Shown here: positions 16,782 to 26,169 of the stretch, in pieces | How positions within the stretch are numbered: position 1 is the stretch's first letter | How the letters are laid out: every line of letters starts with the position of its first letter | Source of the DNA: Bacteroidetes bacterium UBA6221 | GTDB lineage: Bacteria > Bacteroidota > Bacteroidia > Chitinophagales > Chitinophagaceae | Assembly (NCBI GenBank): GCA_002421685.1 | Contig: DISB01000017.1 | Coordinates: 62,001-126,000, forward strand | DNA length: 64,000 bases | Direction: 5' to 3' | Notes under the pieces: generated by a model | The model's input: only the letters and a program-made list of their open reading frames with translations | Database searches by the model: none | What the model was told of the DNA's origin: nothing | Translations under genes and position numbers: made by a program

Positions 16782-18557
16782 ATGGCAACGAACGGATCTA
16801 AAAAACGGAAGCAACAAAAAAGGCAGGCTGTTACCCGCATCGTAATATTGGCGGCCATATTGATATGCGTGAATATGCTGGCGGCCAGGTTTCATGCCGG
16901 GCTCGACCTGACGAAAGAAAAAAGGTTCACGCTTACCCACGCTACTAAAAACGTCCTGCACAACATGGACGATGTAGCGGTTATCACCGTCTATCTCGAC
17001 GGCAAATTCCCCGCAGGTTTTCAGCGCCTGAAAGAAGCTACCCGCGAGCAATTGCAGGCGTTCCGCGACCAGGTGGGGGGTAATGTCAAATTCCAGTACA
17101 ACGACCCGTTCGCCGGCAAGTCTGACGAAGAGAAGGTAAAAGTAGCCAAGATACTGGCCGGCAAAGGTATCTTCCCGGTCAACTTGCAGGTGCAGGGCGA
17201 AGAGGAGGGTTATTCTGAGAAATTCATTTTTCCCTGGGCATTGGTGCAATACAAAGGAAGGGAAACTGCTATAAGATTGCTCGAGAATAAAATGGGCCTG
17301 TCACCGTTGGAGAACCTGAATTATTCCGAGTCTCTTCTTGAGTACAAATTTGCCTCAGCCATTCACAGGCTGGAGAAGGCTACCCGCGACGAAATAGCCT
17401 ATATAGTAGGTCATAATGAAACGCTGGGCATGAATACTTACGACTTGCTCACCAGCCTCAGCGAACAATATAAAGTGGATACGCTGGACCTGCCCAACAG
17501 CCTGTATATCCCGAAGAGTTACAAAGCCATTATTATCAACAGGCCTACCTTACCTATCGACGAAAAGGACAAGTTCAAAATAGACCAGTACATCATGAAT
17601 GGTGGGCGGGTGCTTTGGGCAATAGACCAGCTCAACACACCTATGGACAGCCTGGCTATGAACGGCTATGTAATGTCCCTTGATTATGGCCTGAACCTAG
17701 ATGACCAGTTGTTCAAATACGGGGCGCGCATCAATACTACCCTGGTGGAAGACAAACAATGCCTGCCCATGCCGGTAATGTTTGGCCAGCCGGGCGATGC
17801 TCAGCCGCAAATGCAGCTCCGCAGTTGGATGTACTTCCCCGTTTTTATACCGGAATCAAAACACCCGATAGTAAAAAATATGGACCCGGTTTTCGGGCTC
17901 TATGTGAGCACCATAGACACGCTGGGCAACCCGGAAGTACGTAAGACAGTACTGCTGCAATCAACAAAATATGGCCGCAAAACATCATCTCCTGCAAGGG
18001 TGAGCCTCAGCATGTTGCAATACCCCATGGATGCGATGTTCAAAGATGTGCGTACGCCTTTGCCGGTGTCTGTACTGCTGGAGGGTAAATTCAAATCGGT
18101 ATTCCACAACAGGCTGCATCCCAGTTTTCTACAGGTACTGAGAGATTCGCTGAAGCAGGATTTCAAATCAGGTTGCGATACGGAAAACCGCATGATCATC
18201 ATTGCCGATGGCAATATGCTGGAGAATGAATATTCAGAGCGTACCGGTCCTTCAGAGATGGGCTATTGGAAGTTCACTAATGAGCGTTTTGCCAACAAGA
18301 CCTTTGTGTTGAATTGCGTGGAGTACCTGGTGGATAACAGCGGCTTGCTGGAAGCACGGGCGAAAGATGCCAAACTCAGGCTGCTGGACGGCAACCGGGT
18401 GAAAGCGGAAGAACGGAAGTGGCAGTTCATTAATATTGGCGTGCCGGTGATATTGGTGCTCGTATTTGCATCAGCTTATATCTTCTTCCGCAAGCGCAGG
18501 TACGAAAAACCTGCAGGCAATGCATCATCAAAACAACCGAAGAACAAGGATGCGTAA
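16782..18557 (+). CDS. gldG: gliding motility-associated protein GldG
   Basis: A 591-residue partner of GldF. It has an N-terminal helix (about residues 17-37), the motif LTKEKRFTLTHATKNVL that opens the ABC-type uncharacterised domain, a long periplasmic part with IAYIVGHNE near residue 206, and a second helix near the C terminus (about 551-570) followed by a basic cytoplasmic tail. Length and helix layout are normal for GldG. The final codons overlap the start of the DUF4340 gene by 8 bp. Confidence 0.92.
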   Translation: MATNGSKKRKQQKRQAVTRIVILAAILICVNMLAARFHAGLDLTKEKRFTLTHATKNVLHNMDDVAVITVYLDGKFPAGFQRLKEATREQLQAFRDQVGGNVKFQYNDPFAGKSDEEKVKVAKILAGKGIFPVNLQVQGEEEGYSEKFIFPWALVQYKGRETAIRLLENKMGLSPLENLNYSESLLEYKFASAIHRLEKATRDEIAYIVGHNETLGMNTYDLLTSLSEQYKVDTLDLPNSLYIPKSYKAIIINRPTLPIDEKDKFKIDQYIMNGGRVLWAIDQLNTPMDSLAMNGYVMSLDYGLNLDDQLFKYGARINTTLVEDKQCLPMPVMFGQPGDAQPQMQLRSWMYFPVFIPESKHPIVKNMDPVFGLYVSTIDTLGNPEVRKTVLLQSTKYGRKTSSPARVSLSMLQYPMDAMFKDVRTPLPVSVLLEGKFKSVFHNRLHPSFLQVLRDSLKQDFKSGCDTENRMIIIADGNMLENEYSERTGPSEMGYWKFTNERFANKTFVLNCVEYLVDNSGLLEARAKDAKLRLLDGNRVKAEERKWQFINIGVPVILVLVFASAYIFFRKRRYEKPAGNASSKQPKNKDA

Positions 18558-19584
18558 GACGATAGTTTATATAGCGATATTGGGGCTGCTGGGCTACGGA
18601 GTATGGTTTTTTCTGTTCAAGGACAAGAGCGTATTTGAAGAAGATGAGGCCGGCTTCACCATAAAAGATACTGCTGCTGTTTACAAAATATTCCTGGCAG
18701 ATAAGCGTGGCGACACTATTTCGCTATCCAGGACAGGAGAGGGTTGGATGGTGAATGGCCGGTACGGGGCGAGCAGGGGGATGATGGAAACGCTTATGGA
18801 AACTATTCACAGCCAGGCTGCTGCTTATCCCGTGCAGGAAGCAGCACATAACAATGTAATAAAGCAACTGGCAGTTTCCGCAGTTAAGGTGGAGCTGTTT
18901 GACAAAGACGGCGAATTGATACGCACCTTTTATGTAGGAGGGCAGGTTTCGGGCAATAACGGAACCTACATGCTGGTTGAAGGTGCGCAACGGCCTTATG
19001 TAGTACAATTGCCGGTTTACCAGGGCTACCTTACACCGCGCTACAGCACTAGCCTGAAGGATTGGAGAGACAGGACCGTGGTGGATTTGTCTCCTAAGCA
19101 ACTGGAAAGCGTGGAAGTAAAGTATATTTCTCCCGATGAGTACCTGAACAGTTTTACTCTCTTGCGGAAAGATGATGGTTCATTTACAATCAATACACAC
19201 CCTGAATTAAAAATGGGAGGCGAACCCAACCCGCGCAGGGTAAAAACCTATGCGGGCTATTTTCAAAAACTGGGCCTTGAAGGTTACCTGGATGGTGTTC
19301 AAAAACTGGATTCTATCATTGCTTCTGTTCCCAGGCGTTGCGAAATTACCGTTCACGGACAGGGAGGATATACGCAGAAGATGGACATTTACTGGATGTT
19401 CATTGGCAAACGGAGTAAGAACCAGTATGAAGACAGCACGGTTGTGCCGGATATATATGATGCCGACCGCATGTATGCTATAATAAATGGTGGAAAAGAT
19501 ACTGTAATAATCCAGGCACATGTTTTTAACAAAATACTGCGCCGGGGTTACGAGTTTTACGGGGAAGACAAGCAGGAGGAGTAA
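18550..19584 (+). CDS. DUF4340 domain-containing protein, gldFG-linked
   Basis: A 344-residue protein with an N-terminal membrane anchor (IVYIAILGLLGYGVWFFLF) and a periplasmic domain that shows the repeated DUF4340 pattern: first unit with WMVNGRYGASRGMM near residue 66, second unit with a similar strand-helix order after about 190. The start used is ATG 18550; the frame is open further upstream inside gldG but those codons lie in another gene. The overlap with gldG and the fixed gene order gldF-gldG-DUF4340 suggest that it is a further part of the same envelope complex. Its biochemical role is unknown. Confidence 0.82.
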   Translation: MRKTIVYIAILGLLGYGVWFFLFKDKSVFEEDEAGFTIKDTAAVYKIFLADKRGDTISLSRTGEGWMVNGRYGASRGMMETLMETIHSQAAAYPVQEAAHNNVIKQLAVSAVKVELFDKDGELIRTFYVGGQVSGNNGTYMLVEGAQRPYVVQLPVYQGYLTPRYSTSLKDWRDRTVVDLSPKQLESVEVKYISPDEYLNSFTLLRKDDGSFTINTHPELKMGGEPNPRRVKTYAGYFQKLGLEGYLDGVQKLDSIIASVPRRCEITVHGQGGYTQKMDIYWMFIGKRSKNQYEDSTVVPDIYDADRMYAIINGGKDTVIIQAHVFNKILRRGYEFYGEDKQEE

Positions 19585-19653
19585 AATACCCGGGGTAGTT
19601 GGCATAATATTTTCCGGTAGGGTGTTATTACTTAATCTACTGTTTCCCATATA

Positions 19654-22197
19654 ATGCAATACCAGGCTACAATACTTATGACGCCGACGTCGAAAGAGCG
19701 GAAAAAAGACATAGAGACCATTTGCGGATGGGTGAACGGCATTTGGCTGCGAAACACGGGTACGGGCATGGTAGAAGAGCTATGCATAGACAGCAGGAAG
19801 ATAGCACACCCTGAAACTGCATTGTTCATCGCCCTGCAAACCCGCCACCGCGACGGACATGCTTTTATAGGCGATGCCTACGACAAAGGCGTGAGGAATT
19901 TCCTCGTAAGTTCCGATGTGGATACAACTCCTTATGCAGGGGCTAATTTCATTAAGGTACAGGATACGGTTGCAGCGTTACAACAGCTTGCGGCGGCCAA
20001 CCGCAGGCAATTTGACCTGCCATGTATAGGCATTACAGGCAGCAATGGCAAGACCATCGTAAAGGAATGGCTGTACCAGTTGCTGGCCGAAGACTATAAC
20101 GCCGTGCGGAGCCCGAAGAGTTATAACTCGCAGATAGGCGTGCCCATGTCTGTATGGCTGCTGAACAAAAAGCATGAGCTGGCCATTTTTGAAGCAGGCA
20201 TCTCGCAGCCCGGCGAGATGGAGAAGTTGGAATATATCATACAACCCTCCATAGGTGTATTCACTAACATCGGTGAAGCGCACAGCGAAGGTTTTCTGAA
20301 CAACAGGCAGAAGATAAAGGAAAAGCTGTTGTTGTTCCGGCACGCAAAACAATTAGTGTATTGCAAAGACCACCACGAACTTAACCAGAGCATTGTAGAA
20401 TACGTAAGACAGATAAAGGATGATAACGACTTGCAATTATTTGCATGGTCTGCCAAGAAAGGTGGAGACCTTTGGGTGAAGAACGTGTCAAAAGGCCCTG
20501 CAAGCACAACTATTGAAGCCGAATATAACCACCACCAGGTAAGTATTACCATTCCCTTTACCGATCCTGCCTCGGTAGAAAACGCCATACACTGCTGGTG
20601 TGTTTTGTTGTTGCTCGGGGTAGAGCAGACATCTATTAGCGACCGGATGTTGCACCTGGCGCCTGTTAGTATGCGCCTCGAGCTGAAGCATGGTATTAAC
20701 GACTGTACCTTTATCAATGATACATATAACTCCGACCTTACTTCCCTGCTCATTGCATTGGAATACCTGGAGCAACAAAAACAGCATCCGCACCATACCG
20801 TTATCCTCTCGGATATGCTGCAGATTGCCAGGCCCGATGGTGAGCTCTACGAAGAAGTAGCGAACATTATCAGCAGCAAGCACATACAGCGTTTTATAGG
20901 TATAGGCCCTGCATTGTACAAGAACAAGGCCCTGTTCCGCAAGCACAAACGGATACGCAGTATTTTCTTTAAATCCACTGATGATTTTCTGAAAAGCTTT
21001 CACCTCATCACCTTCAGCAACGAAGCGATATTGCTGAAAGGTGCGCGCGTATTCACTTTCGAACGGATAGGTACATTGCTGGAGCAGAAAGTGCACCAGA
21101 CGGTGCTGTCTATCAATCTCTCATCATTGATACACAACCTCAATGTGTTTCGCAGCAGGCTGAAACCGGGTGTGAAGACGATGGCCATGGTTAAGGCATT
21201 TTCTTATGGCAGCGGCAGCTATGAGATAGCACACAGGTTGCAATATTCAGGGGTGGATTATTTATCGGTGGCATATACCGACGAAGGCATTGCCCTGCGT
21301 AAAGCAGGCATCACCATGCCTGTCATGGTAATGAGTCCCGACGTCCATTCATTCGACAGGATGATAGCCTGGAAGCTGGAGCCCGAAATATTCAACACCT
21401 ACTCCCTCCAGGCTTTTATGCAAATAGCCAATACACTGCATATAGAGAATTACCCGGTACATATAAAACTGGATACTGGTATGCACCGGCTGGGTTTCAC
21501 CAAAGATGAAACCGACGGACTGGCATTAATGCTTAAAGACAACCCATATATAAAAGTTGTGAGCATCTTCAGTCATCTTGCAGCCAGCGAAGACAAATCA
21601 CTGGACGATTTTACCAGGCAGCAGGCGCAGGAGTTTGAAGAAATGTGCGAAAAGATAAATGCGGTATTGTCGTACCAACCTATGCGCCACCTTTGCAATT
21701 CGGCCGCTATCGCCCGGCACCCGCAACTTCATTACGAGATGGTGCGCCTGGGAGTTGGTCTATATGGCATTGATGGCAGTGGCCACCTGCAAAAAGAGTT
21801 GAGGCAATTGGGCACCTTAAAAACTACCATCGCCCAGGTAAAAACAATTCCCCCCGGCGACGGTATCGGTTACGGACATACCGCTGTTTCTGATATGGAA
21901 AGAAGAACGGCGACTATCAGTATCGGCTATGCCGATGGCTACCCGCGTGCGCTCAGCAATGGTGAAACTTATGTGCTCATCCATGGTAAAAAGGCAAAAA
22001 TAGTTGGCCGCATCTGCATGGATATGTGCATGGTAGATGTAACGGATATTCCCGAAGCGAAGGAAGGCGATGAAGTGATCGTCTTTGGCGAAGGCTTACC
22101 CATTACCCGGCTGGCAGAATGGGCCGGTACCATAGCTTACGAATTGATGACCGGCATATCGCAGCGCGTGAAGCGCGTGTACGAGAACGAGATTTAA
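19654..22197 (+). CDS. murF: bifunctional MurF / alanine racemase
   Basis: An 847-residue fusion. Residues 1-475 are MurF (UDP-MurNAc-tripeptide:D-Ala-D-Ala ligase): the ATP loop GITGSNGKT at about 126-134, then NDTYNS and the SDM segment. Residues from about 480 are alanine racemase: the PLP lysine is K514 in MAMVKAFSYG, and the later catalytic block is GRICMDMCMVDVT. The two parts make and use D-Ala in peptidoglycan synthesis, so fusion channels the pathway. MurF-Alr fusions are known in Bacteroidetes. ATG 19678 (MTPTSKE) is a possible later start. A strong terminator follows at 22203. Confidence 0.95.
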   Translation: MQYQATILMTPTSKERKKDIETICGWVNGIWLRNTGTGMVEELCIDSRKIAHPETALFIALQTRHRDGHAFIGDAYDKGVRNFLVSSDVDTTPYAGANFIKVQDTVAALQQLAAANRRQFDLPCIGITGSNGKTIVKEWLYQLLAEDYNAVRSPKSYNSQIGVPMSVWLLNKKHELAIFEAGISQPGEMEKLEYIIQPSIGVFTNIGEAHSEGFLNNRQKIKEKLLLFRHAKQLVYCKDHHELNQSIVEYVRQIKDDNDLQLFAWSAKKGGDLWVKNVSKGPASTTIEAEYNHHQVSITIPFTDPASVENAIHCWCVLLLLGVEQTSISDRMLHLAPVSMRLELKHGINDCTFINDTYNSDLTSLLIALEYLEQQKQHPHHTVILSDMLQIARPDGELYEEVANIISSKHIQRFIGIGPALYKNKALFRKHKRIRSIFFKSTDDFLKSFHLITFSNEAILLKGARVFTFERIGTLLEQKVHQTVLSINLSSLIHNLNVFRSRLKPGVKTMAMVKAFSYGSGSYEIAHRLQYSGVDYLSVAYTDEGIALRKAGITMPVMVMSPDVHSFDRMIAWKLEPEIFNTYSLQAFMQIANTLHIENYPVHIKLDTGMHRLGFTKDETDGLALMLKDNPYIKVVSIFSHLAASEDKSLDDFTRQQAQEFEEMCEKINAVLSYQPMRHLCNSAAIARHPQLHYEMVRLGVGLYGIDGSGHLQKELRQLGTLKTTIAQVKTIPPGDGIGYGHTAVSDMERRTATISIGYADGYPRALSNGETYVLIHGKKAKIVGRICMDMCMVDVTDIPEAKEGDEVIVFGEGLPITRLAEWAGTIAYELMTGISQRVKRVYENEI

Positions 22198-22202
22198 GTA
22201 AA

Positions 22203-22228
22203 AGTGGGCGGTTCGACAACCGCCCACT
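22203..22228 (+). terminator. terminator after murF-alr
   Basis: Stem AGTGGGCGGTT / AACCGCCCACT with a CGAC loop, followed on the plus strand by TTTTTCTTTT. It lies 6 bp past the stop. An A-rich run on the other side is short, so it acts mainly on the plus strand, though it may also serve the convergent gene. Confidence 0.9.
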
Positions 22229-22240
22229 GCTGTTTTTCTT

Positions 22241-23227
22241 TTATTGTTTTACCAGTTTTGTTATTCCGGCTGTGCCGTGTTCATTTTTGTCCATTACGGT
22301 GAGTATGTACAGACCGGCGTTAAACTCTTTTCCCGGGTCGAATAGTTGGCGTCCGCCGCCTTTTAATTCCGCGCGATAAATTTCCTGCCCGGCGATATTA
22401 TACAGCGAAAGCCAATAGTCATGCCCTGCATAGGTACCACCCGTGAGCAATAACTTGTTGCCTGCAAAAGAAGCCTTAACGTCCAGGGAGGTTATTGGCA
22501 CATCCGATATTAACACGGGGTCTTCACTCAGCAGGTAGTATGCTTCCTGCGATTTCGAGCCGCCGATGTCAACGGAGTCCAGCCTGAGCAGGGGAGCCCT
22601 GTGTGCCAGGTTGTACCAGCGATAGCTCACTGTTCTGATAGTTACAGGATTGCCGCCTACCGTGCCATCAATGACTTCGGTGATGCGCATGCGTATCACA
22701 TTCTCAAAAGTATCCCCCGGTAGTATCAGCTTACCGAAAGACTCCACAGTGTCATGTATCACCCCGACGCCCGAATCAGCTCCGCCCGACAGCGCAAAAC
22801 TGTCTGTATAACCCTGGTTATAGGTAAAAGGGTGCTGCATTATTTTTTTACTGTTGGTATAGGTAATCGTATCCGGTGGGTTGCTGCTGCTGTCCAGGCT
22901 CCCCAGTTCATACACTCCGTCTGCCATATATTCGTAAAAGGTATAGTCGCTGCCGTCCTTCATTACCGCGCTAGCGTTTGCGAAGGGCATAGCCGGGTTC
23001 CGGGGTATGTATTGTATACGGGTAGTGTCATTGGCATTTAGCGGTGTCAGTCCGCTGAAATCCCAGGTACGTGCCGAGCCGGTGGCTCCGTGTGACATGA
23101 ATTGGCATCGCATCGCCTTTACCACCATCCAATGTGTATATTTTTCTGCGATAACGGTGCTGATTTGTGCGTATAGCTGTATGGGTAATATAACAACCAA
23201 ACACAGGAGGAAAAGTACATTTCTCAT
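22241..23227 (-). CDS. secreted protein with C-terminal T9SS-like sorting domain
   Basis: A 328-residue exported protein that I do not recognise by family. The start used is ATG at 23225-23227, where MRNVLFLLCLVVIL begins a signal peptide ending LYAQ; upstream in-frame ATGs (23233, 23248) give a poorer signal. The body has a TWDFSGLTPL segment and several Tyr-rich strands, and it looks like a beta-sandwich. The end (from about residue 255) has an ASFAGNKLLLTG strand, LSLYNIAGQEIYRAEL and a closing TKLVKQ, which fits a type A sorting domain used by the type IX system. It converges on murF-alr and is divergent from ctaB. Confidence 0.72.
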   Translation of the reverse strand: MRNVLFLLCLVVILPIQLYAQISTVIAEKYTHWMVVKAMRCQFMSHGATGSARTWDFSGLTPLNANDTTRIQYIPRNPAMPFANASAVMKDGSDYTFYEYMADGVYELGSLDSSSNPPDTITYTNSKKIMQHPFTYNQGYTDSFALSGGADSGVGVIHDTVESFGKLILPGDTFENVIRMRITEVIDGTVGGNPVTIRTVSYRWYNLAHRAPLLRLDSVDIGGSKSQEAYYLLSEDPVLISDVPITSLDVKASFAGNKLLLTGGTYAGHDYWLSLYNIAGQEIYRAELKGGGRQLFDPGKEFNAGLYILTVMDKNEHGTAGITKLVKQ

Positions 23228-23361
23228 AAACATATGTTTTTGGTCCATAGAGATTGCCACAAAAAATGTACCACGTATTGTTAAAAACTAATATTTATCC
23301 TGTTTTGTTTTGAGCCTTATATTACCTGTAGAATAATGCGTTTAAAAAAACTTCCGTTTAT

Positions 23362-23369
23362 TACCTTTG
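23362..23369 (+). promoter_or_regulatory. -7 promoter box of the ctaB-cox gene group
   Basis: TACCTTTG matches TAnnTTTG and sits 31 bp before the ATG at 23401, in the divergent region with the T9SS protein gene. The -33 element is not clear. Confidence 0.45.
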
Positions 23370-23400
23370 CACTACTTTGAAATTTTCTGCGACAAAAAAT

Positions 23401-24300
23401 ATGTTGAGAGAACAGCCTATGAGGGTAAAGCGGCATATGCTGCTACTTAGCCGTACCAGAGACTATAGCCTGCTGCTGAAGCCAAACCTCAGTTTCATGG
23501 TGGTCTTTTCCAGTGTGATAGGTTACTTGCTGGCGCCCGGCATTGCTTTCGACTGGACTAATGTTATTATACTTTTTATAGGGGGCATCCTGGTAACCGG
23601 CGGCGCCAATACCATTAACCAGGTGCTGGAACGCGAAGGCGACAAGATGATGACGCGCACGCAAAACCGCCCCATACCGCAGGGACGCATCAGCGTAAGA
23701 GAAGGCTGGATGGTTGCCGGGGTTTCAGGTATCACCGGTGCTATGTTGCTGGGTTATCATTTTAATGCCCTTGCCGGTATTCTCAGTTTTATTTCTTTAT
23801 TGCTGTACGGGTTTGCTTATACCCCCATGAAACGGGTACACCCGGTAGCCGTTCTTATAGGTGCTTTTCCGGGTGCGTTGCCGCCATTATTGGGCTGGGT
23901 AGCTGCTACCGGCAGCGTGGGCCTGGGCGGATGGGTATTGTTCCTTATCCAGTTCTTTTGGCAGTTTCCGCACTACTGGGCCATTGGCTGGGTAGGCTAC
24001 GACGAATATAAAAAGGCCGGCATCAGCATGCTGCCCTCGCAGGAGCGCAGTTCCAGGTTCACCGCTTTGCAATGTATGTTCTATAGTATCGTACTGATAC
24101 CCATCGCCATCGTGCCGCGTTATATAGGCCTTACGGGCAATATCGGCATGTGGATCACGATGCTTTGCGGAGTTATATATTTTGCCGCTACTGTGCTTTT
24201 CTTTATAAAAAACGACTACCCCTCTGCAAAACGGGTGATGTTCGCGTCGTTCATATACCTGCCCGTAGTGCTGCTGGCGATGTTGTTTGATAAGATATAA
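23401..24300 (+). CDS. ctaB: protoheme IX farnesyltransferase (haem O synthase)
   Basis: A 299-residue UbiA-type prenyltransferase that attaches farnesyl to haem b, making haem O for aa3-type oxidases. Around nine membrane helices are seen. The first Asp-rich motif is NQVLEREGDKMMTRTQNRP (with the N-x3-R-x2-D-x3-R-x2-RP pattern) and the second is the YDEYKKAGISMLP block. The start used is ATG 23401; a TTG eight codons earlier lies next to the promoter box and is less likely. It begins a same-strand run with the oxidase subunit III and IV genes. Confidence 0.93.
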   Translation: MLREQPMRVKRHMLLLSRTRDYSLLLKPNLSFMVVFSSVIGYLLAPGIAFDWTNVIILFIGGILVTGGANTINQVLEREGDKMMTRTQNRPIPQGRISVREGWMVAGVSGITGAMLLGYHFNALAGILSFISLLLYGFAYTPMKRVHPVAVLIGAFPGALPPLLGWVAATGSVGLGGWVLFLIQFFWQFPHYWAIGWVGYDEYKKAGISMLPSQERSSRFTALQCMFYSIVLIPIAIVPRYIGLTGNIGMWITMLCGVIYFAATVLFFIKNDYPSAKRVMFASFIYLPVVLLAMLFDKI

Positions 24301-24312
24301 TTTAATAACCTG

Positions 24313-24885
24313 ATGGAGAAGATAATGGAACAGCCGGAACAGAAGAGGAAAATGCACCCGCACAAGTTCGCGCTGTATATTGCCATGGGCAGTATTGTGA
24401 TGATGTTTGCGGGATTGACCAGCGCCTATATAGTAAGGCAGGCGCAGGGCAACTGGATATACTACCGCCTTCCCGTTACTTTCTGGGTGTCGACAGTGGC
24501 CATATTGATAAGCAGTGTTACCCTGCATATGGGTGTCAGGGCTTTCAAGCAACGGTTGATACCCCGTTACCGCAGCTTGCTTACCATCACCGTAGTTTTG
24601 GGCATATTGTTTTGCGTATTGCAGTGGGTGGGCTTCAGGCAGCTTACGGCTCACAATATCAGGCTGAACGGCAACCCCAGCGAGTCATTTTTGTTTATTA
24701 TAGCAGGGCTGCATTTATTTCATATTATGGGTGGGATAATTGCACTGATAATTGTATTTTTCCGTGCCTTTAGAACAAGGGTAAAAGTCTATAATGCAAC
24801 TGGCCTCGAAATAGTGGCCTCATATTGGCACTTCGTCGATGTATTGTGGATTTATTTATTTGTGTTCTTTCTGGCAAATCAATAA
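24313..24885 (+). CDS. cytochrome c oxidase subunit III (first, short copy)
   Basis: A 190-residue subunit III with about five membrane helices. Features are KMHPHKFALYIAMGS at the front, GLTSAYIVRQAQGNW after helix 1, and the family-typical GLHLFHIMGG and YWHFVDVLWIYLF in the last two helices, which hold the conserved His/Glu-Trp sites. It lies 12 bp after ctaB. Bacteroidetes often carry two tandem subunit III genes; this is the shorter, CyoC-like one. Confidence 0.9.
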   Translation: MEKIMEQPEQKRKMHPHKFALYIAMGSIVMMFAGLTSAYIVRQAQGNWIYYRLPVTFWVSTVAILISSVTLHMGVRAFKQRLIPRYRSLLTITVVLGILFCVLQWVGFRQLTAHNIRLNGNPSESFLFIIAGLHLFHIMGGIIALIIVFFRAFRTRVKVYNATGLEIVASYWHFVDVLWIYLFVFFLANQ

Positions 24886-24944
24886 AATTGTTGCGAAATT
24901 CGCAGGCGGATTTACAACTGTAATATTATTATTTAAAACTATTT

Positions 24945-25694
24945 ATGGCAAACTCTACGGCTACGACTGTCGAAACAAAAGTATGGGGTGGCGGACGCTC
25001 GCCCTTTAACGTGAGCTATGGCAAAATGATGATGTGGTTCTTCCTGTTGTCAGATGCCTTCACTTTCGGCGCTTTCCTTATTTCTTACGGTACTAAACGT
25101 TTTTTCAGCGCCGTATGGCCCGACCCCAACCATGTGTTCCATGCATTCCCGTTTATGGGCCATGCCAACCTGCCTTTGCTGTTTGTTAGTTTGATGACCT
25201 TTATACTCATTATGAGTTCGGTAACAATGGTGCTGGCTGTCCACGCCGGTCACTATGGCGACCGCAACGGCGTGATCAAATGGATGCTGTGGACGATAGT
25301 TGGCGGTATCTGCTTCCTGGCCTGCCAGGCCTGGGAGTGGACACACCTTGGTCACCTCACCGGCGGCCTTTGGGGCACTTTCACCGATGGCACCGCACCT
25401 AAGGCTATCTACGAAGGTTATTACAATACCTCTTCCGAGGCGTTTATCAATGCAACACCCGCGCAACTATCGGATGCCACGCACAGCTTTTACAACTTTT
25501 TCTTTACCATTACGGGTTTCCACGGTTTCCACGTACTCAGTGGTGTCGCCTTCCTGACAATCATACTGATAAACGTAGTGAACGGTACTTATGCCAATAG
25601 GGGCCACTATGAGATGGTGGAGAAAGTAGGCCTTTACTGGCACTTTGTTGACCTGGTTTGGGTATTCGTATTCACCTGCTTTTACCTGTTGTAA
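24945..25694 (+). CDS. cytochrome c oxidase subunit III (second copy)
   Basis: A 249-residue subunit III with about six or seven helices. Motifs are KMMMWFFLLSDAFTFGAFL near the N terminus, CQAWEWTHL in the middle, TGFHGFHVLSGVAFL and YWHFVDLVWVFVF at the end. An insertion of about 50 residues after CQAWEWTHL is seen in Bacteroidetes homologs. Subunit III supports subunit I during turnover. It lies between the first subunit III gene and the subunit IV gene. Confidence 0.92.
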   Translation: MANSTATTVETKVWGGGRSPFNVSYGKMMMWFFLLSDAFTFGAFLISYGTKRFFSAVWPDPNHVFHAFPFMGHANLPLLFVSLMTFILIMSSVTMVLAVHAGHYGDRNGVIKWMLWTIVGGICFLACQAWEWTHLGHLTGGLWGTFTDGTAPKAIYEGYYNTSSEAFINATPAQLSDATHSFYNFFFTITGFHGFHVLSGVAFLTIILINVVNGTYANRGHYEMVEKVGLYWHFVDLVWVFVFTCFYLL

Positions 25695-25729
25695 TAAAAA
25701 AACTTTCACAGCTAATTAATTAATAAAAG

Positions 25730-26149
25730 ATGTCAACGCATAACCATAATACAGACGACGCTCAGCATTATTACGAAGGCGATCAGTCTAAGCTTTATTC
25801 AGGTATCATGTCTCATCATACGGATGTGAAGTCTCCGGAAAGCAGGAAACAAATAGGCCGCATCTGGAAAGTATTCTGGATACTCCTGGCAGTGACGATT
25901 ATAGAGGTAGTAATGGGTATGTTCTTCAGCCACTCTATGCCGAGGGCGCTGATCAACACTTTCTTCCTGGTGCTTACATTGTTCAAAGCCGGTTATATTG
26001 TCGCAGTGTTCATGCACCTGGGCGACGAGGTGAAAAACTTTATTGTACTGATACTGATACCGCTTACGCTGTTTATCTGGTTTGTCATAGCATTCCTTGC
26101 CGATGGTGATTTCTGGTTGTTCATGAACACGACAGCACCCGTCAGATAA
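25730..26149 (+). CDS. cytochrome c oxidase subunit IV (CyoD/caa3 type)
   Basis: A 139-residue protein with a His-rich soluble N terminus (about 45 residues), then three helices: VFWILLAVTIIEVVMGMFF, a second with AGYIVAVFMHLGDE at its end, and VLILIPLTLFIWFVIAFL. The MHLGDE segment is the family mark for prokaryotic subunit IV. It is a small structural subunit of the aa3-type oxidase and follows subunit III by 35 bp. Confidence 0.88.
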   Translation: MSTHNHNTDDAQHYYEGDQSKLYSGIMSHHTDVKSPESRKQIGRIWKVFWILLAVTIIEVVMGMFFSHSMPRALINTFFLVLTLFKAGYIVAVFMHLGDEVKNFIVLILIPLTLFIWFVIAFLADGDFWLFMNTTAPVR

Positions 26150-26169
26150 GTAGTGGCTGAAATACGAAA

